64,000 nt of DNA from Chromera velia (taxonomy: Eukaryota; Sar; Chromeraceae): NCBI GenBank assembly GCA_018398765.1, contig JAHBMJ010004952.1, forward strand, positions 1 to 64,000, written 5' to 3'. Made by a program: the position numbers and the translations under genes. The notes under the pieces are model-generated. The model ran no database searches. It was not told where the DNA came from and saw nothing but the letters and a program-made list of their open reading frames with translations. Position 1 is the stretch's first letter. Each line of letters starts with the position of its first letter. Of this stretch, positions 1 through 11,151 are shown piece after piece.

Positions 1-759
1 AAACAATAAGATCCGTCTACCAGGTTGAAGAAAGCCATAAACATGCATGCATGAAAAAGAAATTCGCGCGCACTGCGCGCGTCAGATGTATAACTATGCC
101 TTGCAGGATTCATTTTCAAGCCCCACAAGCAGGATTGCGGCCGGGGCCTCCGACTGTGGCGGGCCTCAAAGCAACGAGCTCGAAGCCATGAGTTCCTCGC
201 ACGTTTGGACCCACCAAAAGTGAATGGAGGGGACTGAGAATGTCGCGGCCGGCGCGGCGGGCGGCCTGCCTGGAGTTTTAGACCCTGGGCGGCGCCGGTC
301 ACCCTCTATGCAGACAACGGCGTTTCGGGACCTCGGGCCACCGCGGTATCGAATCGGGTTTCAGAAAAAACGCGGCCTGCTCTGCAGCAATTGGAACAAT
401 CCAAACCGCCAGAAATTTATGGATTCAGCCAGCTTAATTGAGACTTCTAGCAGTTCGATGGATCGATTTAGCATTGACATTCTCTTTAGCTGTATGAACT
501 TGAATAGATCGTGTGCCTGTGTATGTGTGTGAGTGGGTTCCCTCCGAAGGAAACGTCTTCAAGGTAGGTTATTCATCTACCACTAGAATCAACGTTAGCG
601 GGTTAAGTCACATCATCATCATCAGGTGTTGATTCCTAAATTAGACATACATAAAACCCCTAACTTTTACCCCAAAATCCCTTTAAATTTTAATTGGGCC
701 TAAAATCAGTTTTTCTTTTATAAAGCAAAAGTTCGTGTTTTAGTCCTGAAAAATAAAAA
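1..759. other. Left edge, no gene recognised
   Basis: No open frame here has recognisable protein similarity. A 102-codon open stretch at 224-532 has no family features and ends in a GT-rich run. A short CATCATCATCATC tract near 611-623 resembles the CAT-rich starts of the repeats near 23.28 kb and 56.79 kb. Confidence 0.5.
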
Positions 760-818
760 AAAAACCTTGCGGGGTTGGCGCAGCACACACCCACCTAGGA
801 ACGCACGCACACACAAAT

Positions 819-855
<37 letters not shown>

Positions 856-1626
856 GAGAGAGAGAGAGAGAGAGAGAGAGAGCACAAGCAAAGGAGTCGG
901 AGAAGAAGAGAGATGGACTGTATGCTTCTTCCTTCCATCTCTTTCTCTTTTCCTGTGAGAGAGTAAGAGAGGCACAAAGACAGAGAGAGACGGACGGAGA
1001 CACAGAGACAGACAGCCTGCAGGTACCCTTCTTCTCCCTCAAACCAATCGGGCAGGCAGACTGTGTGTTCTTTCTTTTCCTTTCCTTCTCTTGACAGAGA
1101 GACAGACAGCTATGGCTTCCATTTCACAGCAGCTCCTTTTCTGGGTCTCGTGGCAGCGCTCTCTCTTTTGGCCATGTCCCTACAGCCAGGCGAAAGTGTA
1201 TGGATCTTTCCACCACTGTCTCTTTTGTAAGCAGGCAGACTGGCAGGCAGAGGGAAGGGCAGAGATGAAGGAAAACAGAGAGACAGAATAAGACAAGAAC
1301 TGGTTGAACGTTCATCTGATCTCTCTTTTTGCAAATACGGAAGACAAGGAAGGAAGGAAGGAAGGAAGAAAGGAAGGAAGGACGAACGAACGAACGAACG
1401 AAAGAAAGAAAGAAAGAAAGAAAGAAAGACAATCGAGAAAAAAAAAGAACACAGATACGCACATGCACGTACGGACAGAGGGGTGGAGCGGAGAGGGGAG
1501 ACGGAGGGAGATCAGAGTGCATTAGAGGCGAAGAGAGACAAGCACAACAATCAGAGGAGTCGCTGGAGGGACCCGAGGAAGACCGCACTGAAGCTCAAGG
1601 AAAAGAGAGAGAGAGAGACTGTGAGT

Positions 1627-1666
<40 letters not shown>

Positions 1667-1720
1667 CACACACACACATACACACACGCGCGCGCGCGCG
1701 CACGCACACGCACACACAAC
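760..1720. repeat. Cluster of microsatellites
   Basis: Successive simple repeats are visible: (CA)n followed by (GA)n at about 818-882, (GGAA)n, (CGAA)n and (GAAA)n at about 1346-1428, then (CT)n, (CA)n and (CG)n at about 1629-1712. All the open frames here simply read through the repeats, so none is called as a gene. Down to 2460 I see only purine-rich low-complexity sequence. Confidence 0.9.
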
Positions 1721-2469
1721 GATCAGCAAAGAACGTACGGATAACGCAGAGAACGGTGAGAGACAGATCAGCAGAAGGACAACAGAATGACACGGGGCAG
1801 GAAACGGGAAAGTGAAAGTGTGGGAAGGTGGGTGGGAAGGGGGAGGGGGGAGGCGTGCCGGCCACACTGATCGGAAGGAAATGAGGACATAGAGTGGATC
1901 GAGGAGACCTAGCTGCCTGCGTTCAATGATGAAGGTGGTCGGTCGGTCGGTCGAGGCGTTCCTTCCTTAGGGGGGGGGAAATGACACTGAGAAACAACGC
2001 GCAGGACAATGGAGCACAAGAGAGGAAAATTGCGGGGAACGAAGAGAGCGAAGGAAGAGAGGGGGGGGGGAGGACGACCGGAAGAGGAGAGGGGCAGGAA
2101 AAGAGAAGAGGGAGGGACAAACACGAGTGGGCGAGGAGGTGCACTCCATTCTTCTCAGAAAGGGCCAGCAAACCATGGCTCACCCACATAGACATTCGCA
2201 CAGCCATGCAGACTGCTGTAGAAGACAATGAACAGGCAAAAGAAGTACTCGGCATTTACGCTCACACATTGGTCGTTTAAAATGCACAGAGTCATCCGCA
2301 CAGTCCGTGCTTTGAAACATCATGTCTCTAACAAAGTTTGAGAGACCCCCTCTCACTATCTGCACGCACAAAACATCACCCTCTAATCCATCCTGTCAGA
2401 GTGATGAGGGTGACACTCACCCCTGACACGTCACCTTCAAATGAATTCTACCCCCCACACCCCCAACAG

Positions 2470-3111
2470 TCAGCAGGAGCAGGAAGACCGTTGAAGTTCT
2501 TCTGAGGACTTCCCTGCTGCTATTGTCTTCGACTGGGAATGGATGGCTGAGACCATCGTTTGGGCGTCAATCAGACCGTCCTCTATTTTCGTTAAGATCA
2601 TCCGAGCCACTTTCACAAACGCCTCCTCCACACCTTCACCTGTGAGTGCGGACGTCTCGAGAAAGAGGATGTCATTCTCTTGAGCACATCGCGACGCTTC
2701 GAGAAAAGTGACACTGCGCTTGTCCTTCAAGTCACACTTATTCCCGACTGCGATAATCGAGATGTCCGCACGAGCCAGGGTGCGTGCGTCAGCCAGCCAG
2801 TTGACCAGGTGGTTATAAGAGTCCCTATTCGAAATGTCATACACAATGACAGCCCCCGCAGCACCCCTGTAGTAACTTCGCGTTACCGAACGGTACCTTT
2901 CCTGCCCTGCTGTGTCCCAGATTTGCAGCTTGATCTTCTTACCCCCCACATCAATGATCTTGGAGCCGAACTCAACACCGATGGTGTGGCTGCTGCCCTT
3001 CTTGAATTTGTTCTCGATGAACTGGTGGAGGAGACAGGATTTGCCACTGCCTGCATCTCCAATAATGATAAATTTGAAAAGATAATCGTAGTGATCTTTG
3101 CTGCTGTTCAT
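2470..3111 (-). CDS. RAB4: Rab4 family small GTPase
   Basis: The 213-residue product is a Rab GTPase and very close to animal Rab4, which controls recycling from early endosomes to the plasma membrane. Visible motifs are the P-loop GDAGSGKS (residues 18-25), switch I with [14 protein letters not shown] (40-53), WDTAGQE (65-71), the guanine-specificity motif NKCD (124-127) and ETSAL (152-156). The chain ends in CSC, a double-cysteine geranylgeranylation signal. [13 protein letters not shown] and [10 protein letters not shown] are Rab4-type family signatures. The gene has no introns, unlike the large channel genes of this window. The ATG at 3111 fits the family N-terminus. Length is normal (human RAB4A is about 218 residues). 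The assignment to Rab4 rather than Rab2 or Rab14 rests on the switch and alpha-3/beta-5 region wording and is fairly secure. Confidence 0.96.
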   Translation of the reverse strand: MNSSKDHYDYLFKFIIIGDAGSGKSCLLHQFIENKFKKGSSHTIGVEFGSKIIDVGGKKIKLQIWDTAGQERYRSVTRSYYRGAAGAVIVYDISNRDSYNHLVNWLADARTLARADISIIAVGNKCDLKDKRSVTFLEASRCAQENDILFLETSALTGEGVEEAFVKVARMILTKIEDGLIDAQTMVSAIHSQSKTIAAGKSSEELQRSSCSC

Positions 3112-3606
3112 CCTTTCAATGGCTTTACGTCATCTGTGTACCCGCAGAAACAATCACTTCCCCAAACGAAAGACAGGGGGAAGGGGACGGATACGCCAGA
3201 TAGAAGTGAGCTTACGCAACGCTTCCTAAAGGACACAAAAGACACAGCTGTAGGGCTCCAGAGCTGTCAAAACAACGGAGCCAAAACAGCTCGAAATAAA
3301 AGCTGACAGGCTGGCACTAAGGAAACTGCTTGCACACGTCCACTCCTATCTGTCTATCTGTCCGGGCTCATGATCTCTCATGCCCTCTCGCGACGGACAA
3401 AGATTGGACAAAGATGTTGAATAGATGTTGATGGTCAAGAGATGCCAGAGCCTGGTATATCGGCCGCGGCGCCGGCCGGCAAGTGGGCCGGCGTCTCCGC
3501 ATTGAAAGGCGCGTGCATGCTTTCCGGGGCCAATTTTTTTTGCGCGCGCAAAAATCATCATGCCGGAAATTGCCGGAACCCTATCGGAACTCCCGACTCA
3601 GCTTTC

Positions 3607-3734
3607 GTGGTCGGCCATACTACATACTACATGGAACACACCGGATCCCATCCGAACTCCGAAGTTAAGCCATGTGAGGCCCGGTTAGTACCAGGGTGGG
3701 GGACCGCCTGGGAACACCTTCGGGTGTTGATCGC
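3607..3734 (+). rRNA. 5S ribosomal RNA with 7-bp tandem duplication
   Basis: The conserved 5S core is present: CCGGATCCCATCCGAACTCC, GAAGTTAAGC, GGTTAGTACCAGGGTGGG and GACCGCCTGGGAA, which include the internal Pol III promoter boxes. Helix I forms between 3607-3615 and 3726-3734, with several G-U pairs. Helix III forms from ACATGG and CCATGT. The gene is 128 nt rather than about 121 because CATACTA is repeated in tandem (3616-3629). The insertion falls in loop A, the three-way junction after helix I. Removing one unit gives the standard length. It may be an expressed variant or a decaying copy. A T-run follows directly. Confidence 0.9.
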
Positions 3735-3741
3735 TTTTTTT
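3735..3741 (+). terminator. Pol III T-run terminator of the 5S gene
   Basis: Seven consecutive T residues begin immediately after the 3' strand of 5S helix I, the usual RNA polymerase III stop signal. Confidence 0.8.
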
Positions 3742-4042
3742 ATATGTTGATGAAGAGCGTTTTCTTAGTGAGACGGAGCAGGCTCCTCAAATCTCCAGGG
3801 ATTCTCTCCTCGATCAATCGATCCTGAGTCGAGTGTCAATGGTTTGAAATTTGAATGGTTTGTTTTCTTCCCCTCAAACCTTTCCCTCTGAATTTCTCTC
3901 CTGACTTGGCACTCATACAACACGCCTCTCCTTCGCTTCTTGGAAGCAGCGCTTCGGTATCCTTCGACTCGCTGCACCTCTCCAACTCTATTTTCTTCAC
4001 TCGTTCTCTTTCCAAAAGTCTGGCCGTCTTCTTGCAAAGACC

Positions 4043-7000
4043 ATGTTTTCCTCTACAAGGAGAAACGCTTCCACAAAGTCTCAGTCCGTTGAAGCTTTCC
4101 TCGAGCGCCTTCGGACGTGGGAAGTCTCCATCGTCTCTGCTCTGCATGAACAGATAGAGACACTTGGCAGGGTTTTGGCTGTCAAGAACACAGATGAAAA
4201 TCCGGGTACAGGGGCTCCAGCAGCAGCTGCTGCAGCAGCCGCAGCCAGCGCTGACGATGCCCTCCAGCCCGAAGACCTGAGAGTTCTCGAGGAGTTGGAG
4301 GAGACGGGAACTGAATTCTTGAAGTCTGTGCGAGGGGGGCTGTGCCCACTTGTCGGACGGTACTTTGAGTTGGACTTCGGAGCCCTTTGGGCCGCGGGGA
4401 TCGGAGAGGTGATCAGACAGTTCCGGGCAGTCGATGCCCGGACAGTTCAGCAGGAGATGTCTGATTATATGAGGGGGGAGAACGATGGAGAGGATTTCCG
4501 TCTCTGTTTGCGGGTGGGGGATGGTGGGGGCGGACATAGAGGGTTGGGTTGATGGAAAGACGGCGCTGATGAAAGCCATCAAAATGGATTGTATGGAAGT
4601 CGTCAAAATTTTGGTTGAGGACGGGGCAGATTTAGAGGCGACGGCGGGGTGGTAGGAGAATGAAAATAAATTTGAGTATGACGATGATGCGAGTTCTATC
4701 CATGATGATTTGGAAGAAAAAAACATTTGCGAAGGAGACACCGCGGTGGTCTCTGCGTGTCGTCAGAACCGTTGGCCTATTGTCACTTATCTAGTGGAGC
4801 AGGGGGCGATTCGGAATGTCGATGCAAAGGGGGGGCTAGTGACCGACTCCGACTCTGACTCTGACGAGTCAGGTAATGAAGAGGCAGAGGGTAGTGAGAA
4901 AAGGTTCACAGCTCTGACGATTGCGTGCAGGGCAGCAAAGTGGGAGTTGGACCCTGACTATGCAGGAGAGTTCAGTTTGGAATACCGCCCCGAAGAGGGA
5001 GATCCTACTGTGAGGTCTGAGCTGAGAGAGGCCCTGAAAGCCCTTCTCTCAAAGACTTCTGAAGTGCAGAAATGCACGAAAGCAGAGCCCCTCATTCGTT
5101 TTTTTGTATGGCATGGTTTTGAGGATTTGATTGAGTTAGCCCTTTCTCGGGGAGTTGACGTTGACGAGATGGATCACGACGGGTGCACAGCGCTGCACGT
5201 CATGGCAGCAGCCGGTCGACCCGACACCGTCCGGTTCCTCATAGAAAAGGGGGCAGACGTTCAGAAACTCGATCGCGACAACAATGAGAACGCTCTCACA
5301 CTTGCATGTATGAAAAACGACGAACTTGAGAAGCGTCTTGAACCAGGGTTGGTTGGTTCTTTCTCGTCTCTGACAAGCGGGGGCGATTTTTTTTTTCTTC
5401 TGAACAAATGCCTGTTGTGAAGCTTCGTCTACACACAGATGCGCTCTTTGACTTACACACACTCAGTCTCTCTTTCACTCTGTCTCTCTCACACACACAC
5501 GCACACACATACAGACAAATGATCGTATTTTCCTCTCTTTGTCCTTCTCCTCCCCTTCTCGTTCATAGAGAGCATGGATATCGACTTTTTTCGACCTTTT
5601 TTCTTCCGGCGCGGCGAGAACAAACAGACTATCTGTTTCTTGCCTTTTCTTCATGTACACAACAGACAAACTGACAAGCAGGCAGGCGGACAGGCATGCA
5701 GACAGGCAGACAGACAGACAGACAGAGCGGAGAGAGAGACAGACACTAGGACAGACAGATATGCAGCCGGGCAGGCAAACGGACAGGCAGACCTAGAGGC
5801 AGACAGACAAACAGACAGAGCAGACAGACAGACAGACGACAAACAAGCAGACAGACAGACAAACAAACAAGCAGACAGACAGACAGATAGACAGGCAAGC
5901 AGAGAGACACGCAGACAGATAGACAGGCAGGCAGAGAGATACGCTGCATCATACGCAGGCAGACAGACAGACACACAGACAGGCAGACAGACACACAGAC
6001 AGAGACAGACAGACAGAGAGACAGACAGACAGACAGCCACAGACAGACAGACAGACAGACAGGCACGCAGACAGACAGAGAGACAGACAGAGACAGACAG
6101 AGACAGACAGACAGAGACAGAGATGGACAGAGAGACATAGGGACGGACAGAGAGACGGACAGCTTGACAGAAGGTTATAGTAGAAGGACAGAAAGAGAAA
6201 AAGAGACGGGAGAAGGAAGAGGGAGGGAGGGAGGGAGAATGACAGCGGGACAAGCAGAGACCAAGCCGGACCAAGCAAGACCGCTGCACATTACACTATG
6301 TATCACTTTGCATGCATGCATGCAGGTTCGTCTCTCGTCTCCGAGGGGTTGTTGAGATTCTCCTCGATAGGGGAGTAGACGTGAATGCGCGGGGGGGGGG
6401 NGGGGGGGAGGGTGAGTCTGCACTCCGTCGCGCCGTCAAGAATCATCATTTGGAGATTGTGCAGCTCCTCCGTGAGAGGGGTGCAGCTTTTGAGAATGAG
6501 TTGGAGTTAGAGGACGAGGATGGGGACACTTTGTTGGGGTGTGCGTTGGCAGGCCGTCGTTTTGAGACTGCGAGGTATCTGTTGGCAGAGGGGGCGAATG
6601 TGATTCATGAGGATTGGAACGAATTGGACGGAGCGTTTGATGCAGCAGAGATGGAACTAGATACGGTGACGGCATCAGGGCAGTTGGAGGGTTTGGAAGG
6701 TGATGAGGCGGTTATGGTCTCCACCTACCGTCCTGAGGGTGCCGATCCTGCCCGTCGTTCTCTGATTGAGGGGACGTTGATAGAGATGATCAAGAAGGCA
6801 GACTCCGAGGCGGCAGATTTCAAGGATTTTTACAACACGTTGGAGATCAGTCAGAGGGGGGCGGAGGATACACTGTTTCACTTCGCTGTGTGGCATGGGT
6901 TTATAGACTTGGCCAAGCTTCTTGTAGAGAAGGGGGTAGACATAAATAAAGTGAATGGACACGACTGGACCGCTCTCCGATTGGCGGCTGCGTGTGCACG

Positions 7001-7422
7001 TCCCGATTTTGTGCAGTTCGGTGCAGTTTCTCGTTGAAAGTGGCGCACAGATACGCGACGCGCATCTTGAAGCCCTAAACGATAAGAATGTGGTGGAAGT
7101 AGACGAGGACGGTGTGAGACGGACAGAGGGATACGTCTCTCGGATGTGCCAAGTGATTCAGATTCTGCTTGAGCGTGGTGCAGATGTGAATATGAAGATG
7201 TCAGCCGATGTGACGCTTCTTCATTTGGCGATTGAATGGACTCATCCCCTCCTCGTCTCCCTCATTCTCGAACACGGAGCCAATGTCCACGCACGCGATT
7301 TTGCAGGAGAATCCCCCCGTGACCTTGCGTTAAGGATGCGGGGGAGTTATGAGGAGAACACGGTCGGTCTAGCGGAAGCGGAAGTCCATACGAAGCTGGC
7401 GTCTATGACAGAGATTGTTTAG
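4043..7422 (+). pseudogene. Ankyrin-repeat family member 1, disrupted
   Basis: This is one of four related ankyrin genes in the window. It opens with an ATG at 4043, a helical start (VEAFLERLRTWEVS), a polyalanine tract, then EDLRVLEELEETG, IGEVIRQFRAVDA and DDFRLCLR-like wording shared with the intact copy at 35159. The reading frame is broken three times. A 10-nt near-duplication lies at 4521-4530 and another 10-nt duplication near 7010-7030 (GTGCAGTTCG followed by GTGCAGTTTC). There is also a TAG after the DLEATAGW segment near 4650. Between about 5390 and 6325 the coding similarity is interrupted by low-complexity DNA that ends in a possible acceptor (ATGCATGCAG), so this part may be an intron. 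Ankyrin motifs continue to 7422 (GADVNMK, HGANVHARDFAGESPRDLAL). A poly-G run with one N at 6401 may hide an assembly error. Confidence 0.75.
5655..6170 (+). repeat. (AGAC)n / (AGGC)n microsatellite
   Basis: About 500 bp are built from ACAG, GCAG and GACA tetranucleotides and interrupted by A-rich variants. It lies inside the ankyrin pseudogene, in the interval that may be an intron. The open frames across it, rich in RQTDRQ or CLSVCLSV, are repeat read-through. Confidence 0.95.
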
Positions 7423-8108
7423 ATACTTGCAGATGCCGAGCAGTCAGAGGCAGGGCCAGGGAGGGGAAGAGGGGGAGGGGAGGGAGGGGGGGGCGGAGTT
7501 CCCGAGGCAGAGGTCATCAGCCGCGGATGAACGAGGGATAGATCGACGTTGGATCCTAGGTTGGATCTAAGTCACGACTCTTCAATGAAATTAGAGTAAA
7601 CGATCTAGCTAAGACTACCTTATGATTTTCACACCAGCTTTCATCTATAGGCTTTCATCATAGCATGCATATACTAAAGGATGTATGAGCTATATAGAAG
7701 TAATACAGTTTGACCTAGAGTCTCACATGCCCTCTAGGCATTGTAGGCAACTTTGAATACGTACATGGGTGATATACAGACCGTGGGTCCGTGACTCAGT
7801 AATAAAAAAAAATTCGACGTCAACATATTTAAATAATATTTTTTTTATTCTTCATTCAAGGCCGTCTTGCCGCGACTCTTCCGCATGAATTTGCCATAAA
7901 ATGTAACTTAAAGTAAACGTTAGATTTAAAGTTAATAATAAAACTGATTACTAGACTGGTTGTGGGATGATCGATCACCACCCGGCAGTTTAGCGTTCCA
8001 ACTGGGGTTTGGCCGGGTTTGGTATCCTCTAACTCTAACTAACTATAATCTTTTTAATATAATACACTAGATAATAGTATCTGAGATAATACATCAGATT
8101 CATTGATC
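7423..8108. other. AT-rich intergenic DNA
   Basis: No open reading frame or RNA gene is visible. The stretch starts with a G-rich tract (about 7450-7500) and then becomes AT-rich. I see no clear transposon ends here, although more decayed copies are possible. Confidence 0.5.
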
Positions 8109-8631
8109 TACACCAATCCTGTAGCGTTACACAAAGTTAAATGTGTAACAATTATCCTTGACCCCCCCCTTATTACTTATTATATATAAAAGTGTGTAAC
8201 AATTAGTATACAATAATTTTAAATAAATCTACCGTCTCTCTCTCATAGCACCTCCCCTGCTCCCGTGTTTGCTCTTTTTACCTCTGCCTCCAGTGCCCAA
8301 AAGTTCTCCCTGCTGCGTTGCTGACGACACCATTGCTCTAAAAGTAGTACGGTACCCTCAAACCGTCCTGAAGAAGACGAAGATGATACGTGGAATTAAT
8401 ACACACTAAAGTGTGTAATAATGCATTCCTAAAAGTGATAGACACTGATAGTTTGAATTAATGCACACTAAAGTGTGTACTTAATACATTCCTAAAACTC
8501 ATAGTTTGAATTAATACACACTAAAGTGTATACTAATTCATTCATCAAAATTATATTAAAATGTGTAACAAAACAATGTGTAACAAAACATTTTGAAAAA
8601 AGTGATTGTGTAACCCTACAGGATTGGTGTA
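8109..8631. mobile_element. MITE-like element with 25-bp inverted ends
   Basis: The left end TACACCAATCCTGTAG (8109) is matched in inverted orientation by CTACAGGATTGGTGTA ending at 8631. The match continues inward to TTACACA with one mismatch, giving about 25 bp. There is no coding capacity. The interior carries three imperfect copies (about 8390-8530) of a unit containing the palindrome ACACACTAAAGTGTGT. The target duplication is ambiguous. A TA dinucleotide at both ends would fit Tc1/mariner-type MITEs. Alternatively the 8-mer CATTGATC occurs at 8101-8108 and 8639-8646, seven bases outside the right end. Confidence 0.8.
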
Positions 8632-9861
8632 CCGTATACATTGATCATCTCTAACTAGGATCTCTAGGATGATCATTAAATTTCAGTAATAAGGCTGAAA
8701 AAAGGTGCATAAGGTGCTGGTGCTGGTGCAAAAACAAGTTTGCACCTTAAATCAGGTGCAAAACGGGTATAAAATAAGGTGTACCATTTACTCTATAAAA
8801 GGTGGGTTTCTAGGGTTGATTTCTAGTGTTTCTAACGGCCAAAAGGCGCCTCAATCAAGGCTTAAAAGCTTTTTATGATATAGATTTGCTACATTGATTT
8901 TTACTATGTGAAACAACTTAAATTATCACTAGAAATATTAGTGAAAAGGCGATAAAAAGCAAAAATAAAAAGTATGACAATGAAAGACTATATGTCTCTG
9001 ACTGTCTCATGACTTTGGTCTCTTTCTGGGTTTCTTTTCTCAATTTAAGTAATGTTTTTCAGCTGTCCAATGTTTAAATATGTTTGGCGCCGGTTGCATA
9101 CTGCACTGTAGTCCAGTTCTGTCCCTATACGGTCCATAAAACCTTCAAACTGCATGATGCCCCTTTGGAGCAAACTCATAAAGAAAGTAACCACAAATGG
9201 TTCATTTTCATGAAAAAGAAAAAGAAGAAAGAATAAAACAAAAGAAGGCTTTTTTTAATTTGCATTTTTCCTCTGAGCAAGGGTAAGTGAGGATAAGTGA
9301 CGGCCTGATCTCAAGGCTCAGAACCGAGCCTCGTCATACCCTAGCTCTCTTCTTCACTCACCCCCTAGCTCACCCCCCCACACAAAATGATAACGGAGGA
9401 CAAAAAAGAGGAAGAAGAGAAAGAAGAAGAGGAGAGAGCAGGCTTTTTACAGACTTTGTCTCACTCGAAGTCCGACTTGAAAGTCGACCTCAGTATGTCG
9501 TCTTTCTTCCCTAGAAACTCCTCTGGTTTGATGTGGGCTGGTTGGGGCGGAGAGGAGGCTTTGGCTTTGGCTTTTGATTTCGGTTTGGCTTTTAAGAATG
9601 AGAGAAATACGGACAGAGTCGGACAGGTGCGATTCCTAACCATAGACCCTCTTTTTTTGACTGACCCGGCTTAATTCATGATGTCTATCCCGACTAGCTT
9701 GTCTTTCCATACCCTCCTGAGCCACCTGCAAGGATCTACACGGCTAGTACAAGTAGTTTTTCCGTCTTCAGATCGAAAAGAAGGCTCTCCCCACTCTTCA
9801 ACAACTCCTCTTTTGTTTGTTGGCATTTGTTTGAAGCCGTCTATCTGGACAGAGCCCCACA

Positions 9862-9960
9862 CATCTGGTCCCGATCTATACGACAATCATGGGGGTAACA
9901 TGCCGATTTGATGGGGGCATGACCCCGGGATAGGATTTTTCATCATCGTTTTCACCTACC
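9862..9960 (+). repeat. Internal inverted-repeat arm, left
   Basis: Sequence around CACATCTGGTCCCGATC and CAATCATGGGGGTAACATGC recurs in reverse orientation at about 12960-13075 inside the same hAT-like element. Such subterminal inverted copies are common in DNA transposons, but they could instead mark another inserted element. Confidence 0.6.
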
Positions 9961-11151
9961 GGAATTAGAGCGCGGGACTGCTCCCGAAGGTGTTCTGAGC
10001 CATGCTCTTTCATTTTTTAGCTTTGGGTGACACTTTCCGGGATGATTTTGACACAAGGTCTGTTAGTCATGCATCCAGTCTGACCACATCCCTCCGACTC
10101 ACCAGTATGTGCAGACATCGAAGGGGTCCCGCTCCTCTCAGGTGTTTGGAACCTGCATTCAACGAGCACAACAGATGCATATCACTGAACTGACCTTAAC
10201 TGTAGCGAATGATCCAGTTGGGACAGCTTCTGGGTGGACCTGGGGGCTCTTTACTCACCATCCGCACAGACGTTCCCACAAGAACGCAACACATTCTTCA
10301 GCCCCACAAACAAATCCCAGAAGCATCCAAGTTGGCTGCAGCCGGCTACACTGCAAAGAAACAAGGAAGACACGTTGCCCAGCATGGCGGGAGAGAGAGC
10401 AAGAAGCCTACTCGGTGTCACAAAGGTGCTGCTGGAGGGGCAGACAAGTGTTGCTCACACCGTCTCGAGATGAGGCCACACTCGACCCATCGAAAAGGTC
10501 TTATAATATCTCAACAACCAAAGCAAAAGGTGAAACCCGGATACAGAACAGAGTCCATGGGTCTTGTAGAAAGAGAACTGTACCAGTTTACTGGAAGGAC
10601 TTAGTCTAGGAAGGACCTGCTTCCCAGCCACTCCTGTGCATCGAGAACAATTCAGACTGGGTGTGAATGAATGTATATATATATTGTTGAGCTCATTTTG
10701 AGCTTTCGCGGAGCTAATTTTGAAAGCCAATTTTGAAGCGTGCGTCGAGTGTTATTTGCGTGCGTCGATCGAAGTGTTGCACAAATTTGTGATGCATGCA
10801 TGCATGCATGCATGCAATCAGATTGTCAGTCTGTTTGACTTTGCAGCTTCTGTCTGAAGTGAGCAGGCTTCAATCTGGAAGCAGATTGCAAGCCAGTCGA
10901 AATGGAAAGCCATCCAACCTTTCAAAGACCTTCCTATAAGCTGGTCTTTCTGTTGCAAAGGGTAGAAAAGGCTTTCTACGTCTTTTAATTTCAAAACTTT
11001 GAAAGCCAGATATATATATATATATATATATATATATTCGATCGGCCTTCATACTTTACGTCCAGAACAGAACAGAATGCCCATCTACCAGCGGTTTCCC
11101 CTTTCTTGCCGCTTCTAGATGCGTTCAGAAGCTTTCTTCTCTTGCTTACGC

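Noticed and set aside
2680-3306. 208-codon frame opposite RAB4
   Set aside because: Antisense shadow of a clearly conserved GTPase gene; no motifs of its own.
3441-3606. Spliced-leader or snRNA gene next to the 5S gene
   Set aside because: Dinoflagellates link such genes, but no SL motif or Sm site is visible. Only GC palindromes such as TTTTTTGCGCGCGCAAAAA are present.
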